From Vigna angularis (taxonomy: Eukaryota > Streptophyta > Magnoliopsida > Fabales > Fabaceae), in contig NC_068970.1 of the NCBI RefSeq assembly GCF_016808095.1, forward strand, positions 38,040,630 through 38,104,629: a DNA stretch of 64,000 nucleotides. Direction: 5' to 3'. Each line of letters begins with the position of its first letter. Within the stretch, counting starts at the first letter, position 1. A program made the translations under genes and the position numbers. Under the pieces are notes generated by a model. It made no database searches and was not told where the DNA came from. It saw only the letters and a program-made list of their open reading frames with translations. Positions 25,960 to 39,068 of this stretch are shown here, one piece after another.

Positions 25960-26410
25960 ACAGAGCCGAGTATGTATCATACAAAGATTTCCAAAGACTC
26001 TTTAAACACTTTCAACCTTCAATATCTAAAGTACTCCTCTTTCTCATAAGTGCTCGTTAGAGATTGTGACTACAGAGGACACTTCATCAACAAGCAATAA
26101 ATACGGTAATTAATGAAATGTAATTAACATAACCCGTAAGATGTACTATTTATACTAATTTTTTATGAATGTTTACTTGGATGAGCCTAGGTCTACCCAA
26201 ATACTTGTTGGCCTCTGAATTATCATAGTTAACCATGGGTCATGGTGATTAAGTGTCTTGTGTGATGTTGTGCTGACCGAATAAGGATGGACCGAATACA
26301 CTTCGAATTAGTAGTCTGACATGTATTTGTCTAGGAAAGAATCCTAAACTGGTATGACTGAGAGGTACTTTGTCATATACAATACATCAACCCTCTAGAC
26401 TTTATATGTT
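25960..26410 (+). repeat. Dispersed repeat family, copy 1
   Basis: A ~400-bp segment with recognisable relatives at 54530-54930. Shared blocks include 'caaagactc', 'gtaattaat..aatgtaattaacat', 'gaattatc..agttaaccatg', 'gtgctgaccgaataaggatg' and 'gacatgtattt'. An internal piece recurs at 25331-25436. It is probably LTR or other retroelement DNA. No ends or TSD determined. Confidence 0.6.
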
Positions 26411-27898
26411 TCATGTTAATGGCTTGTAAAATGCTTTGACGTATCAAGCAGGAATCGTCAGTCTTCAGTTTTTGGCTTGTTGCAATCAAGATATTGATAC
26501 TTGATAATTGTCTTACAAAAAAAAATTTGTATATTTGGATATATATATATATATATATATATATAGGTATAGTAACTCCTCAGTCTCGAGAAGTACAACG
26601 ACAAAGAGGTTGTAATGATGAAGCACCAAATGCGATGTGGTAAAGGGGTGAAGAAGTATGGGACTACTGTTTTGCACAAGAAATGTTGCAATGCTTGGAA
26701 AGGGTAGAGTCACAACCTTTAGCCTTCAAATCTAAAGAGATATAATGGATAACGGAAAATGGTAGGAAGGTGAAAGGTCACGAATTTTGTTATAAATGGG
26801 AGTCTCATTTGCTACTTTTGAGCACCAAGTTTTGAGAAATTGCTCTACTATTGATATCTTGTGAGAAAAGTGAGTCATTTCAAAAGTTTATTACTCAAAT
26901 ATATGTCTTGTAATAGGTCAAATATGGGTTCTAAGGAGAAATCAAATAGTAGTAGTAGTCATATCGTAATGTCATTAGACGCGTCATCATCCCAGACCGT
27001 AGGAGTGGAAATGAAGGTTATTATTGAGAATAGGAAAGATCTTGCTAAAGATCATGTTGAGTCCCGACTACCTAGAAAGGAGGGATACGAGAAGGTAGAT
27101 TCTTTACTAAGAAGTCAGTTTTCCAAATTTAGGTGGTCTAGAATTTTGAATTGCTAGTTGAACAACATTTATGTGTTTGAGAGAGGAGTGTCGAATGACA
27201 TAGTGTTGCTTAGCAGGGTGAGTGTCACTGACAATGTATGCCATGGTCGAGAAGGGAACGAGGAAGAGTTCTTTTATGTGTTTATAGCTTTTTTGTTTTT
27301 TGCATGTTCAGTTATCCTTTGATGAGTTTACCGTGGGTGTGCTTAAACTTCTAAATATTACACCAACACAACTTCATTCGAAAATTTATGTTAAAAATAC
27401 AATTCTTTGTTAATTTTATATTTTGGAAGATCATAAAAGTATGATGTGAGATATTTTTTTATTGAACGTAATGGTATTGGTTTGATACCTAGTCAAAGGT
27501 GTTATAACTTCTCATTCACTAAGAGCTAATCTGGTATACTACTTTCACAATTTTTACACTCTGTCGCATAGTTTCTAGCCTTTCACTCACACAAACTTAA
27601 GCATATATGAGACATAATTATCTCACTCACGTAGAGTTCTCCCGTTCATTTGCTCACAAAGATAAAACTATAACTCACAGAGACATTAACGAAGTCCACC
27701 CTTTTGCTCATATAGAGACTTAAAAGGTATACAACTCCTACTCACACATAGATTTACAAAGACCACAATAAAAACTTTTCCTCTCTTGTTGAGACACCCA
27801 TAATTATGTTGAAAACACACTTGCCTATACAGAATTCCTCACACAAAAATCAATAAAACACATTATTAATACAATTATGAACATTAAATTTACATCTT
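26411..27898 (+). pseudogene. Retroelement-like coding relic with flanking non-coding DNA
   Basis: The frame 26861-27157 (98 codons, ending FSKFRWSRILNC) is Ser-rich and then charged. Downstream, disjointed frames around 27260-27380 read EEFFYVF and, after stops, PFDEFTVGVLKLLNITPTQLH, a motif I associate with gag-like proteins of a legume retroelement group. Several stops and frame changes make it non-functional. 27400-27898 is non-coding AT-rich sequence. The assignment is tentative. Confidence 0.35.
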
Positions 27899-28072
27899 TG
27901 TTAGATGTATTATTTTGATTTTATATTTATCTTTTATCTTTAGTTAGTTTGTTATTATTTCTTATTTGTATTTTGGGCTTATCTCATATTTTTCTATTAT
28001 AAATAGAGGACCCTATATGTATATTCAACAAAAAAAGCATAATCTCATTCATAGTTTTCAAAATATTCAACA
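27899..28072 (+). mobile_element. Copia LTR with adjacent primer-binding site
   Basis: 174 bp from TGTTAGATGTATT to ATATTCAACA, with a TATA-like 'ctattataaatagag'. It is followed directly by tggtatctagag (28073-28084), a slightly degenerate tRNA-Met PBS. Internal sequence continues to 28356, where the next element is inserted. No 3' LTR seen. Confidence 0.7.
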
Positions 28073-28356
28073 TGGTATCTAGAGTGTAAGTTTCTTTTGA
28101 GGAAACACTTTTTTTGCTTTTGCCACTACAACTGCCACTGCCAGTAGCGGTGCCGTCTACCGCTGTTGGCGGCACTGTCGTCTACCACTACCAAAGTTTC
28201 AATTTGATCGATGATCACACAATTGTGAGCGTCTCGGTTAGGCTACCACCATGTCGTTAACAACACCTTCATTAGATCTCCTACGCACTCTCGATGCCTT
28301 TTGAAGTTGTGGATCTACTCTCTTTTCCATCGTGTGTGTTGCACGTCTTGTCTCCT
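28073..28356 (+). pseudogene. 5' internal region of the Copia element
   Basis: Starts with the PBS. A short frame from ATGTCGTTAACAACACC (about 28251) reads MSLTTPSLDLLRTLDAF before stopping. A related stretch, 'acaccttcattaaatctcct', recurs on the far side of the Athila-type LTR at about 29618. Confidence 0.4.
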
Positions 28357-29599
28357 TGATAACAATTGAAAAACTGTTATTTTTAGACTTAATTTTGACC
28401 TTAAAGACAACCTTTATGACTTAGAAACTAGCTTGTAATCATGCTTTTGTTTATGTTTTGGAAATAAGAGAGTTGGATGGGTTTTATGCTTGGTTTTCCT
28501 TGTTTTTGCAGGTTTTATGCCAGAAGTTGGATTTAGAAAAGGAAGAAAAAGTGCATAAAAGAAATGCCGCAAGTACCGCTCAACGCCACTTTTACCTTAA
28601 CAGTGACACTCTGAACTCCCGCAGTCACCGCTGAGGGATAAAACTGCAGCTGAGCGTCAAATAGAAGAACCACACTTACCGCTGAGCGCCATTTTATTGG
28701 GCCTTGGGCCACTTTTCTGTAATTTTTAGAAGGCTATATAAGGTTTCAGCCGAATTAGGTTTAGTATCTTTGGCCAGAACGAAGCAAAATCACACTTTCT
28801 TCACCCCTTGGAGGAGGATTTATGATGCTCAAGCTCCACTCTTCAAATTCTAGGGTTCTATCTTTCATTCTTTCATTATTTTTCATCTAGTTTCACCATG
28901 ATTATGGTGAACTAAACCTTCATTGTTGTTGGGGAATCAATGTAATCCTTTGAAGCTCTCATGTATTGAATTGGTTCTTTAATCCATATGCTTTCTTTCA
29001 TTAATTGTTAGGGTTTTTCTTCTATACGCTATGCATGCTTTGTTTAACTCATTCAATTGCATGATCATTGATTTTATTTGTATGGACACATATAGATAAA
29101 TCTAGACATGAAGAAATTCTCTCAATAGTAATATTGCCTAGACATAGGGATAAGAGGATTGGTTGCCTTTAAGCTTCTGTGCGAATGTAATGTATGAATA
29201 ATTGGTAGGGAGACAAGACATTGTAAACTAGTGATTAGAAGTAGGCTTTCTTCACCGAGACATCGGGTTTAAGGTAAATTAAAAATTGGCATTAACATTA
29301 ATGAAGAAACATGAATTCTTGAATACATGAGAGTGGATAGGATTAATTGAAAACCCCAACAACAACATCATTCCATATATTTCAATCACATTTTTCTTCT
29401 TTTGTCCAATTGATCAATACATGCATTCATATTTAATTTTCAGTATTTGCATTTAAATCTACAAGAATTCATTCACAAGTCTAATTTAATCAACAAATCA
29501 CATAACTGTTTAGGCCGTGAGTCCTTTGGGAAACGATACTTGGTCTTACCATTTTATTATTACTTGATACCATTCAGTTACACTTGTCGAGGGTTAACA
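28357..29599 (+). mobile_element. Solo LTR of the Athila-type family (copy B)
   Basis: Begins TGATAACAATTG and ends GGGTTAACA. The 5-bp flanks are ctcct (28352-28356) and ttcct (29600-29604), a TSD with one change. It is full length relative to copy A and lies inside Copia internal sequence. It carries several accgctgagcg-type motifs at 28570-28700 that copy A lacks. Confidence 0.8.
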
Positions 29600-30719
29600 T
29601 TCCTCTCAGGCAACGACACCTTCATTAAATCTCCTACTCGCTCTTTTTCCTCTTTCAAGTTCATCGTGTATGGTCACATGTCCCGTCCTCTCATGCCATA
29701 AATTGACGCTTCTTAGTAGGTTTTTAAGCCTAACTCAACCCCAAAAAACTGGCTTGTAAGGTGAGGTTTGCACCTTACTTATATATTATAATTTTGCCTT
29801 ATCCCTAGTCGATGTGGGACTTCCAACACACCGCCTTCACGCCGAGGTATAGACATCTTGTGTGTAACATCCCAAAAATATAGTATAACTATATAATAGA
29901 GTCATCACATAAAATGATACAATAGATCAGTCATCTACTAATTAGTAAAGTATTAACAGTACAATTATCCAAAATAATCATAAAATTAAAAACAAAAAAA
30001 AAGCCTAAAGAACAAAACTATAAACACAACCGATCAGTCCAAACAAAATCTTCATATGACCGATCGGTCCTAGTCTAAATTGCTGGGTCTTCTCTGTCCA
30101 GCGCTTGGTCTAGCGAAACCTCACAATCCTCTGCTCACATCCACCGGATGATCATTGCACAGAAGAAATGCCGAACAGGAACATAAGAAAACAGAAAAGA
30201 AGGGTAAGCAAATGCAATTTATAAAAAAATTATACATACATTACAAACAAACATAGCAGTTAATCATGCACACATAGAAAATCATATAAATCCATATTGA
30301 CCGACCACTACAACTCGACCGTCCGGACTAGTATGAATATGTAGCTTTTGGTCGTTCGTGCACTAGTGGGTGCAGTAACTAGAAACCCATCAGCTGCCAC
30401 ACGAGATTAACCCGTTATCACTCACCGTAGGACCCCCTCCCCTCGGCTAGGGCCTCATGCTATTCTCACGACATGACTTACCCATCTCTACTTGAGACTT
30501 GGTAATCATTAGAATGTTAGGATGAACGCCATAGATTTCGCTATCCATATTCATACTATACCACCACCTTGATTACCCAATCACTAAGACATTCCTCCTT
30601 GAAATTCTCTTTCATACCAGTTGGAACATCATACCTTATTTGAATATTAATACAATTTCTCATACATATTAGATCAATAAAACTCTAATAATAAATCTGA
30701 ACCAAACAATGAAATCAAC

Positions 30720-31340
30720 ATTTACAGACCGAATAACATTTCGTAGAAGAAAACCGAACAGACAACAACACAACCTCTGAGTACGACTGAACGGGAAAAC
30801 TCAACATAACCTATGAACGAGACCGAACGAAAAAACACTCGCAACACGTGATCATAACCGAACGGTCCTTCAACGAGCAATGCTCAAACAAGAGCCTAAA
30901 GCAGTTGAAGGGTCGAACGATAGAACAACCGAACACCAGTACAAGACCGAACTCTATAGCTAAACCGAATACTAGAACGAAACCGAACATTATGAATAAA
31001 CCGAATACTACTAAAACTGAACGTTAATATAATACCGAGCCCTACTCAGACCGAACACAAATACAACACCAAGTACTTCTAAGATTGAACGTGAATACAA
31101 AACCGAACACTACTAAAACCGAACGGGAATACAAAACCTAACTTATACGAAACCTAGCACTACTAAATCGAACGCTAATACAGAACCAAGTACGACCAAT
31201 AATGAACGCTAATATCAAACCTAATACTGCCAAGGCCGAACATGAACTATTAAAACCGAACGTCAAAACAAAACCGAGCAACACTAAGACCGAATACTAC
31301 TACGAGACTAATGCCGCTAAGACCAAGTACCTGAACTTGA
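30720..31340. repeat. CCGAAC-rich degenerate short-unit repeat
   Basis: More than twenty occurrences of (a)ccgaa(c/t) or close variants spaced roughly 17-20 bp, linked by 'aatacaaaa', 'tactaaaa' and similar. An irregular tandem array inside the solo LTR. Confidence 0.8.
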
Positions 31341-31905
31341 CCGAGCGGTCAACAACGAACGCTCGACTTTCTGCATAATTCTGCAGAACTTCTGCAAAAT
31401 GAAACACACACTAGAATTTACCAAAAACTGAATATTTTTCTCCACCCAGAATTCACTCCAAGGTATGTATAATCTACAACTCAACAATCACAACATTTAA
31501 CATGTTACACAAACAATGTCTAATACCTAAACATTCAAGTTCACCCATATGCAAAATCATCTAACACCATTTTCATACATCATCAACCAAACAATTAAAT
31601 TAACTAGCTTCTCTTACCTCTTAACCAAACCGAACGACTTCTATCCTTCGAGAAATTTGATCACTTCCAGAAAATCCTAAGAACACCTATAACTCACTGA
31701 TTGGTGAGAAGAGCCAACCAAAGTACCAAAAAGAAAGTTAGAAAGAGAAAGGGAAGGCTGATGAACACATGCAAACAACAAAGTTTACTTGCATGTACTA
31801 GAAATTCCAGAAACTCACAAGAATTAAAGGAACGAAACTTACCAGCTCTAATCACTACACCGATTGGTGAAATAGAAAGCTCTTATCTTCCAGATTACTT
31901 ATGCA

Positions 31906-32065
31906 CGGTCTGATTGTTAAATAGATGAAGTGAGATTGAAGAACTTTAGAGAGAAGGAGAAGAAAAGAAGAGAGTAGAAGAAATCCGGTCTGATTGTTAA
32001 ATAGATGAAGTGAGATTGAAGAACTTTAGAGAGAATGAGAAGAAAAGAAGATAGTAGAAGAAATT
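31906..32065. repeat. 80-bp tandem duplication
   Basis: Units start cggtctgattgttaaataga at 31906 and 31986 and are nearly identical (e.g. gaaggag/gaatgag). Confidence 0.95.
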
Positions 32066-32448
32066 GGATAGATAAAATTGTATTCAGAGAATGGGTCGAG
32101 ACTTTTAAAACTTTTCCTTTATATATCAATCTTCTTTTAATCTAAACCGCTCAGTCTCATCCTTTGCTTACACTTGTCTACTTCAAACTCTTCTAAATCT
32201 CTCAGTTCTTACATCGTGCATAAGAGTAGAAATTAATGGGGTAGTCCGATAATGGCCTGACAATAGGTGAAAACAGAAATGTCCACTTAGAACTCGTTAG
32301 GATAGGCTCTAATCATGGCTCTGATACCATATTAGAAAGTGGGTTTAAGCCTAACTCAACCCCACAAAACCGGCTTTTAGGGTGAGGTTTGCACCCACTT
32401 ATAAACTATGAATTGGTCTTATGGCTAGTCGATATGGGACTTCCAACT

Positions 32449-32463
32449 CCCCCCCCCCCCCCC
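32449..32463 (-). repeat. Poly-C run at a TRIM polypurine tract
   Basis: A run of about 15 C on the plus strand sits where other copies of this TRIM have a short G-rich polypurine tract next to the 3' LTR. It could be an expanded PPT or a sequencing/assembly artefact. Confidence 0.7.
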
Positions 32464-33010
32464 TCACGCTGAGGTATATACATCTCGAGCGTGGGATTAG
32501 ACATTTTTAATGGGTGGTCTGATAGCGGCCCGATAACGGGTGGAACAATATGCCCAACAAACAACAAATATCGCTAGAGTATGCTCTAACCATGGCTCTG
32601 ATACCATGTTAGAAGTGGACTTTAAGCCTAACTCAACCCCACAAAACCGGCTTGTAGGATGTGGTTTGCACCCACTTATAAAGTATGAAATTGCCTTATC
32701 TCTACAAGTCGGTTTGTGGGGTTGAGTTAGGCTTAAACCCACCATCTAATATGGTATCAGAGCCAGGTTAGAGCCTATCCTAGCGAGCTCTAAGTGGGCA
32801 TTTCTGTTTCCACCCATTGTCGGGTCGCTATAGGACCGTCCAATTTCTACTATCACGCACGAGATGTCTATACCTCGGCGTGAAGGGGGTGTATTGGAAG
32901 TCCCACATCGACTAAAGATAAGGCCAAATTATAATATATAAGTGGGGTGCAAACCTCACCTTACAAGCCGGTTTGTGGGGATGAGTTAGGCTTAAAGTCC
33001 ACTTCTAATA

Positions 33011-33788
33011 CTTAATGTATAGAAAACTAAAGGCCAATGTCACTTAACGTCGGTTATAATACCAATCGACATCATGTTGGCACCAATTTAAACAAAATTT
33101 GGGATAACACTTAACATCTATTAGTGTTCTAATAGGTGTTAAATGATGTCGAATTATACCATAGTTGACATTATTTAACTTTTGTTAGAGCAGTAACATA
33201 TGTTAAATGTTGCAACTTTTTTTTTTAATTTCATTTATATTAACAATTATCCCAAACTCAAAAAGCAAAAAATTTCCCAACACATTATATATCTCTGAAA
33301 ATTTCCCAACGTAATATATATCTCAAAGCTAGAACTATTGTAACATAATGTGCATTTCATAATTTAAAAATATATTCTAGATCATTTTCAATCAAAGTAA
33401 TTGATGTTAAACCTAAACCCAAATCCATTGTTCTAGTAGAAATGTTAATTACTCCTTTCTTATTTTCTTCATTGTCTCGTTTGTTATAGGTGATGAATTT
33501 TTTGAACCGTTGAAAAAATCACACAGCTTCATTATGTATGGATATTAGTGTCTAAAGTTTGATATGATTTCTAATATGTGAAAGTTATATATTATTACCT
33601 CTATCCAATCATCTTAATTCCTACTCAAATGATGGTTTTCATCGAAGACATGAAGTAATAGCCACAATTGAATGAATCTTTCTACTTTTTACACTAAACA
33701 TTACAAAGAAAATAATCACACATTAAGGTCATAAATTGAAGTACCAAAATTATAACTTACAAATGAAAGAGTTCCAACCTTTGAATAG
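33011..33788. other. AT-rich, degenerate transposon-like sequence
   Basis: 33030-33215 has 'aacgtcggtt', 'atcgacatc' and related words in both orientations, suggesting a decayed terminal region of a DNA transposon. No ends were defined and no gene was seen. Confidence 0.35.
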
Positions 33789-33798
33789 ATTACTTGAA

Positions 33799-33978
33799 GG
33801 GTGGCCTAGTGGTAAAAGTTGGAAGGAAGGGTGAGAGAGTTGTGGGTTCATCTCCCCTACTAACATTTGGGAGATATAAGGTTGGTTTGAAGGGTTTGAA
33901 AGGGAGGATGAGAGTGGTTCTAGGTTTAACTCCTCACACTAACAAAAAACTAAAAACTAACATTTGTTGATAAAAAAA
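33799..33978 (+). mobile_element. tRNA-derived SINE with 10-bp TSD
   Basis: 180 bp beginning gggtggcctagtggtaaaag (pol III box A-like) with gtgggttcatctccc (box B-like, GGTTCAnnnC) about 40 bp further. It ends in an A-rich tail (gataaaaaaa). It is flanked by the perfect 10-bp direct repeat attacttgaa (33789-33798 and 33979-33988). These are the defining features of a plant tRNA-related SINE. Confidence 0.88.
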
Positions 33979-33988
33979 ATTACTTGAA

Positions 33989-36900
33989 TTTGCATTGATT
34001 TGGGTTTATCCACAACTCTAATTAAATTGGAAATATATGTTAGTAGAAATATATACTAAATAGATTATATGAAAAAAGTAACCCTTACATTTGTAGCATG
34101 GATTTCAAATCACTTTTCATATTCTTATGCAGAGAACAAAATCATACAATTATGCATTATCTTGGAATGATGACCATTAGTTGCCAATGAAACATTTACA
34201 TTCATTCATCCAACTTCGATCCATACTACATTTGTAACAAACTTCATCAATATCAAATTTCTAACTCTTAGAGGATGAGGTCTTACCTATTCGGAAAAAA
34301 TATTTCTCATAATTTGCTAACACGTATATGGAGAAGTCTAGCATAATAAATTTGATAAAATTTTGGCAACATTTTGCGTTGTTCTCTAAAGTACACGAAA
34401 TGAGAGTGATTACTTATGACCACAATCAAGTATGCATCTAAAAAATAACACAAAATGGTCTCAACTGAAATTTTATCCAATTTATACATAAACTTCAATT
34501 ACATGTTTTTTTCAAACTGTCTGATCAAACAATTCAATATTCAATACAAACGATTAATATTTAATCCTTTGTACTAAATCTTAAACGGAAACTAAAATGC
34601 ACCTAATTTATAAATTCATCCAATACATCTAATAAATCTAAATTATATAAACATACAATATCCAATAAATTTAAAATTAATCATATAATTAATAAAAACT
34701 AACAATATAATTTAATAATCAACCCCTAGTAAACCATAATATAAACTAAAAACCACCTAGTGAGATAAAACTAAGATAAAATTAAATATTTATATTAAAA
34801 CTAAGATAAAACTATTATAAAAGCTAAATATTTAACACTACATACATTCTAAAAGCAAAAAATTCACCCTGCAATTAATAAGGAAGAAAGATCAATAGTA
34901 AAGGAAGTCTCGCACAAAGATAATACAAGATCACATAGATAACCAATGTCATTGTACATTCAATACAAGAGAGAAAGGACAATATGCAAAGTTGAAGAAA
35001 ACTAACCTTAATGTGAAAATCAGTCGCTTAGAATAAATCCTTTGGAGAAAACGAGCACCACAAGCGTAAATGGAAATAAAATGGAGTGAAAAAGAGTGTA
35101 ATGGACCTCCAAACCTTATGATTGTGAAAATGGAGAAATATGACTTCTCATTCCTCATTCTTTTATCTTATTATACAAATTAGACGTCGAGTCCCTCTTC
35201 AATTAACGTCAAATTTAAACTTCACATCGATATCAACGTAAAAATTCAACTTGACTACAATTGAAAGAAAATCTAACATTTAATTTAATTAAATATTTAT
35301 AAAAATATCGTCGCACATTTTTAACAACATTAAATTTTTATTCCGTTGAACGTGTAACCAGTGCGTTGAAAGCGCATCTTACCCTAATGAAAGTAAAACT
35401 CATATCTTGAATGAGTCCTCATCACTTCTTAATAAAAATAAACGGTGTATGGCGTAAAATCTTAGTCCTGAAAGTGAGGATTAAGGGAAACCAATTAATA
35501 TATTTTAGTAAAATAATACATATTATAATTTTTTAGTGAGATTGACCAACTGTATAACTTTCTTTTAGGAAAAATGATATATAGTTATTATTAGTTGGAA
35601 AAAGAAAACGTAATTTTTTTTCTTACTCTCGTAAAAAGTCCAATAAATTCAACACATTACATCATCCAAAAGGTGAGTATAATACTTGAATGATATATAA
35701 TACATAACTATTTTTCTTGGTATCTTTTATTTCTTTGTCTTGAGAATAGTTATAAAATGTAATTAGTTGAAATTCACATATATTCTCAGATTATAATATA
35801 TATACTTCTGTTAAGATTTATTTAGAAATATATTTATTCATTTATGCATGTCACTTTTGTGAAGACGTTTCACACTCGACATATGTACATGGTATATTAT
35901 TACGTTGAATTGAGAAACACATTTGTTATCCTGAATTTAAATTATTTAAGATTTAAAATCAATTTAAAAAAATAGCAGTTTTAAAATCAGTATCAAATCA
36001 ATTTATACTCAAACTAGTTTTTTTTAGAAAGTGTAGATTTCGATTCCAATCCAAGATAAGAGCCAAAACTAGTTTTTTTTTTTAAATATAAAATTTAAAT
36101 TTAATTTCAATCTAAAATATTTGCGTTTATAATATATTAAATTAGTTCATTAATATTGAGTTTGATAAAATTTTAAGATCTTTTGTCCTTCTCTACCAAG
36201 TCTTCAAAAGCTGTATCTTTTATATTTTTTCTATCGTTTGTCTTATAAATTATTGAACGTGCATTTTTTTTCCTATAAATGGGAAAACTCATAATATATG
36301 CTATCCTGGAAAAAGAAACTAGGTTATAATTTAAATAATTTTACTTTGAATTCTAAAACTTCTAATATAAAAAATTAACACTTCTTTATAAAAATGTCAT
36401 CAAGCCATTTTTACATCATAACCTGATGGACAAACTTTGCACCAGTATAAAAGACACATTTGTAGCTGGACATAATAACTTTAATTATCTAAAAAATATT
36501 TATTTAAAAAACACTAATTTTAACTTCATCTTTATCATTTGTAAAGATAATAATAAATTCTCCCAAGATAATGAAATTAGATGGACTGTGTCCCACTTTC
36601 TTTCATGACTTTGTGGCTTGTATTGCATGCAGCATTCGGAAAATCCCTACAAAACTAGTTAATGGTTTAATGCTTTACAGAAAAAAATAAAATAAAACAT
36701 AGTCCTCGGTGAAGTTTTTCTCTTTAATTTGGTCAAAACACTGTCACTGGTAACGCTAATCCTATTTACTTTGACCGTGAAACCAACATCCCAAGTCTTA
36801 ACTGTTGAATTATCTGAGATCCTGGAAACGTTAAAAATTGTATTAATGTGAATTAAATTAACTGTTTTTTTTTTTTCTTTTCTTTTCTCTTAATTCCGAA

Positions 36901-37216
36901 TGTGACCAAACCCAAGTACACGAAACAGGGTAGAAACTAGAAACAGAAGATGAGAAATTGCAAAAGGGGATTCCCAATTTCAAATGAGGGGACTCTTTTT
37001 GGACTATAAAAGTACTAAAGCACAGCCATAATTGGAGATTGCAAAATAAAATAATTAATTGAACAATGCAATACTGAAGTTCTGATTTGAAAGGAATCTA
37101 AAGCCCTTCTCAGGAATAATCCATAAACTCATAGGCTCTTTATATATATAGATCACAAAGACTAAAAGCATTGGCTTCAATAATGCTATATAAATGAGTT
37201 GGATGAATATGAAATA
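33989..37216. other. AT-rich intergenic region, no gene seen
   Basis: Short open frames (34307-34498, 34949-35158, 36426-36608) lack recognisable content. Poly-T and AT runs are frequent. The right end adjoins the 3' UTR of the ROP gene. Confidence 0.5.
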
Positions 37217-38901
<1,685 letters not shown>

Positions 38902-39060
38902 TTATCTTGAAATGCTTAGAAACTAGTGGAACAATATTTATGAACAAGTTTTTAAGTAGAAATAACGAAAGTGAAAGAAAAGGAGGGTGGTGAGTATCCC
39001 TTAACTAAATTCTTCTAGTAGTACATCATTTACTTCAGTTGTGGCTCGTGGAACTGGTCG

Positions 39061-39068
39061 TATTTATA
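39061..39068 (-). promoter_or_regulatory. TATA box of the ROP gene
   Basis: Minus strand reads CAATTTATAAATACGAC about 165 bp upstream of the ATG, a normal distance allowing for a 5' UTR. Confidence 0.55.

Larger units (their letters stand above)
29863..32213. mobile_element. Nested 2.35-kb solo LTR (TGTAACATCCC...TTACA)
   Basis: Begins TGTAACATCCCAAAAA and ends GTTCTTACA, i.e. TGT...ACA. Flanking 5-mers are ttgtg (29858-29862) and tcgtg (32214-32218), a TSD with one change, and the TRIM internal sequence resumes exactly after it. There is no coding capacity. It contains a CCGAAC-rich repeat (30720-31340) and an 80-bp tandem duplication (31906-32065). Length and ends suit a solo LTR of a gypsy element. 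Confidence 0.75.
29711..33010. mobile_element. TRIM array: three tandem LTRs plus an inverted copy
   Basis: A ~120-bp LTR (tgttggaagtcccacatcga ... ctaata) occurs five times. Minus-oriented LTRs lie at 29711-29828, 32330-32448 and 32607-32703. Plus-oriented LTRs lie at 32704-32751 (truncated) and 32890-33010. Primer-binding sites (tggtatcagagcc or its complement) adjoin them at 32319-32329, 32596-32606 and 32752-32764. The ~130-bp internal regions have no coding capacity, as expected for terminal-repeat retrotransposons in miniature. The first internal region is split by a nested 2.35-kb LTR. The junction at 32703/32704 is an inverted pair of truncated LTRs. Confidence 0.85.

Noticed and set aside
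33799..33872. tRNA gene
   Set aside because: Box A and B resemble a tRNA, but no cloverleaf with paired acceptor stem can be formed, and the TSD plus A-rich tail mark it as a SINE.
33020..35400. Complete CACTA-type element with 'aacgtcgg' subterminal motifs
   Set aside because: Suggestive words occur at both sides, but no CACTA terminus, matching TIR or 3-bp TSD could be located.
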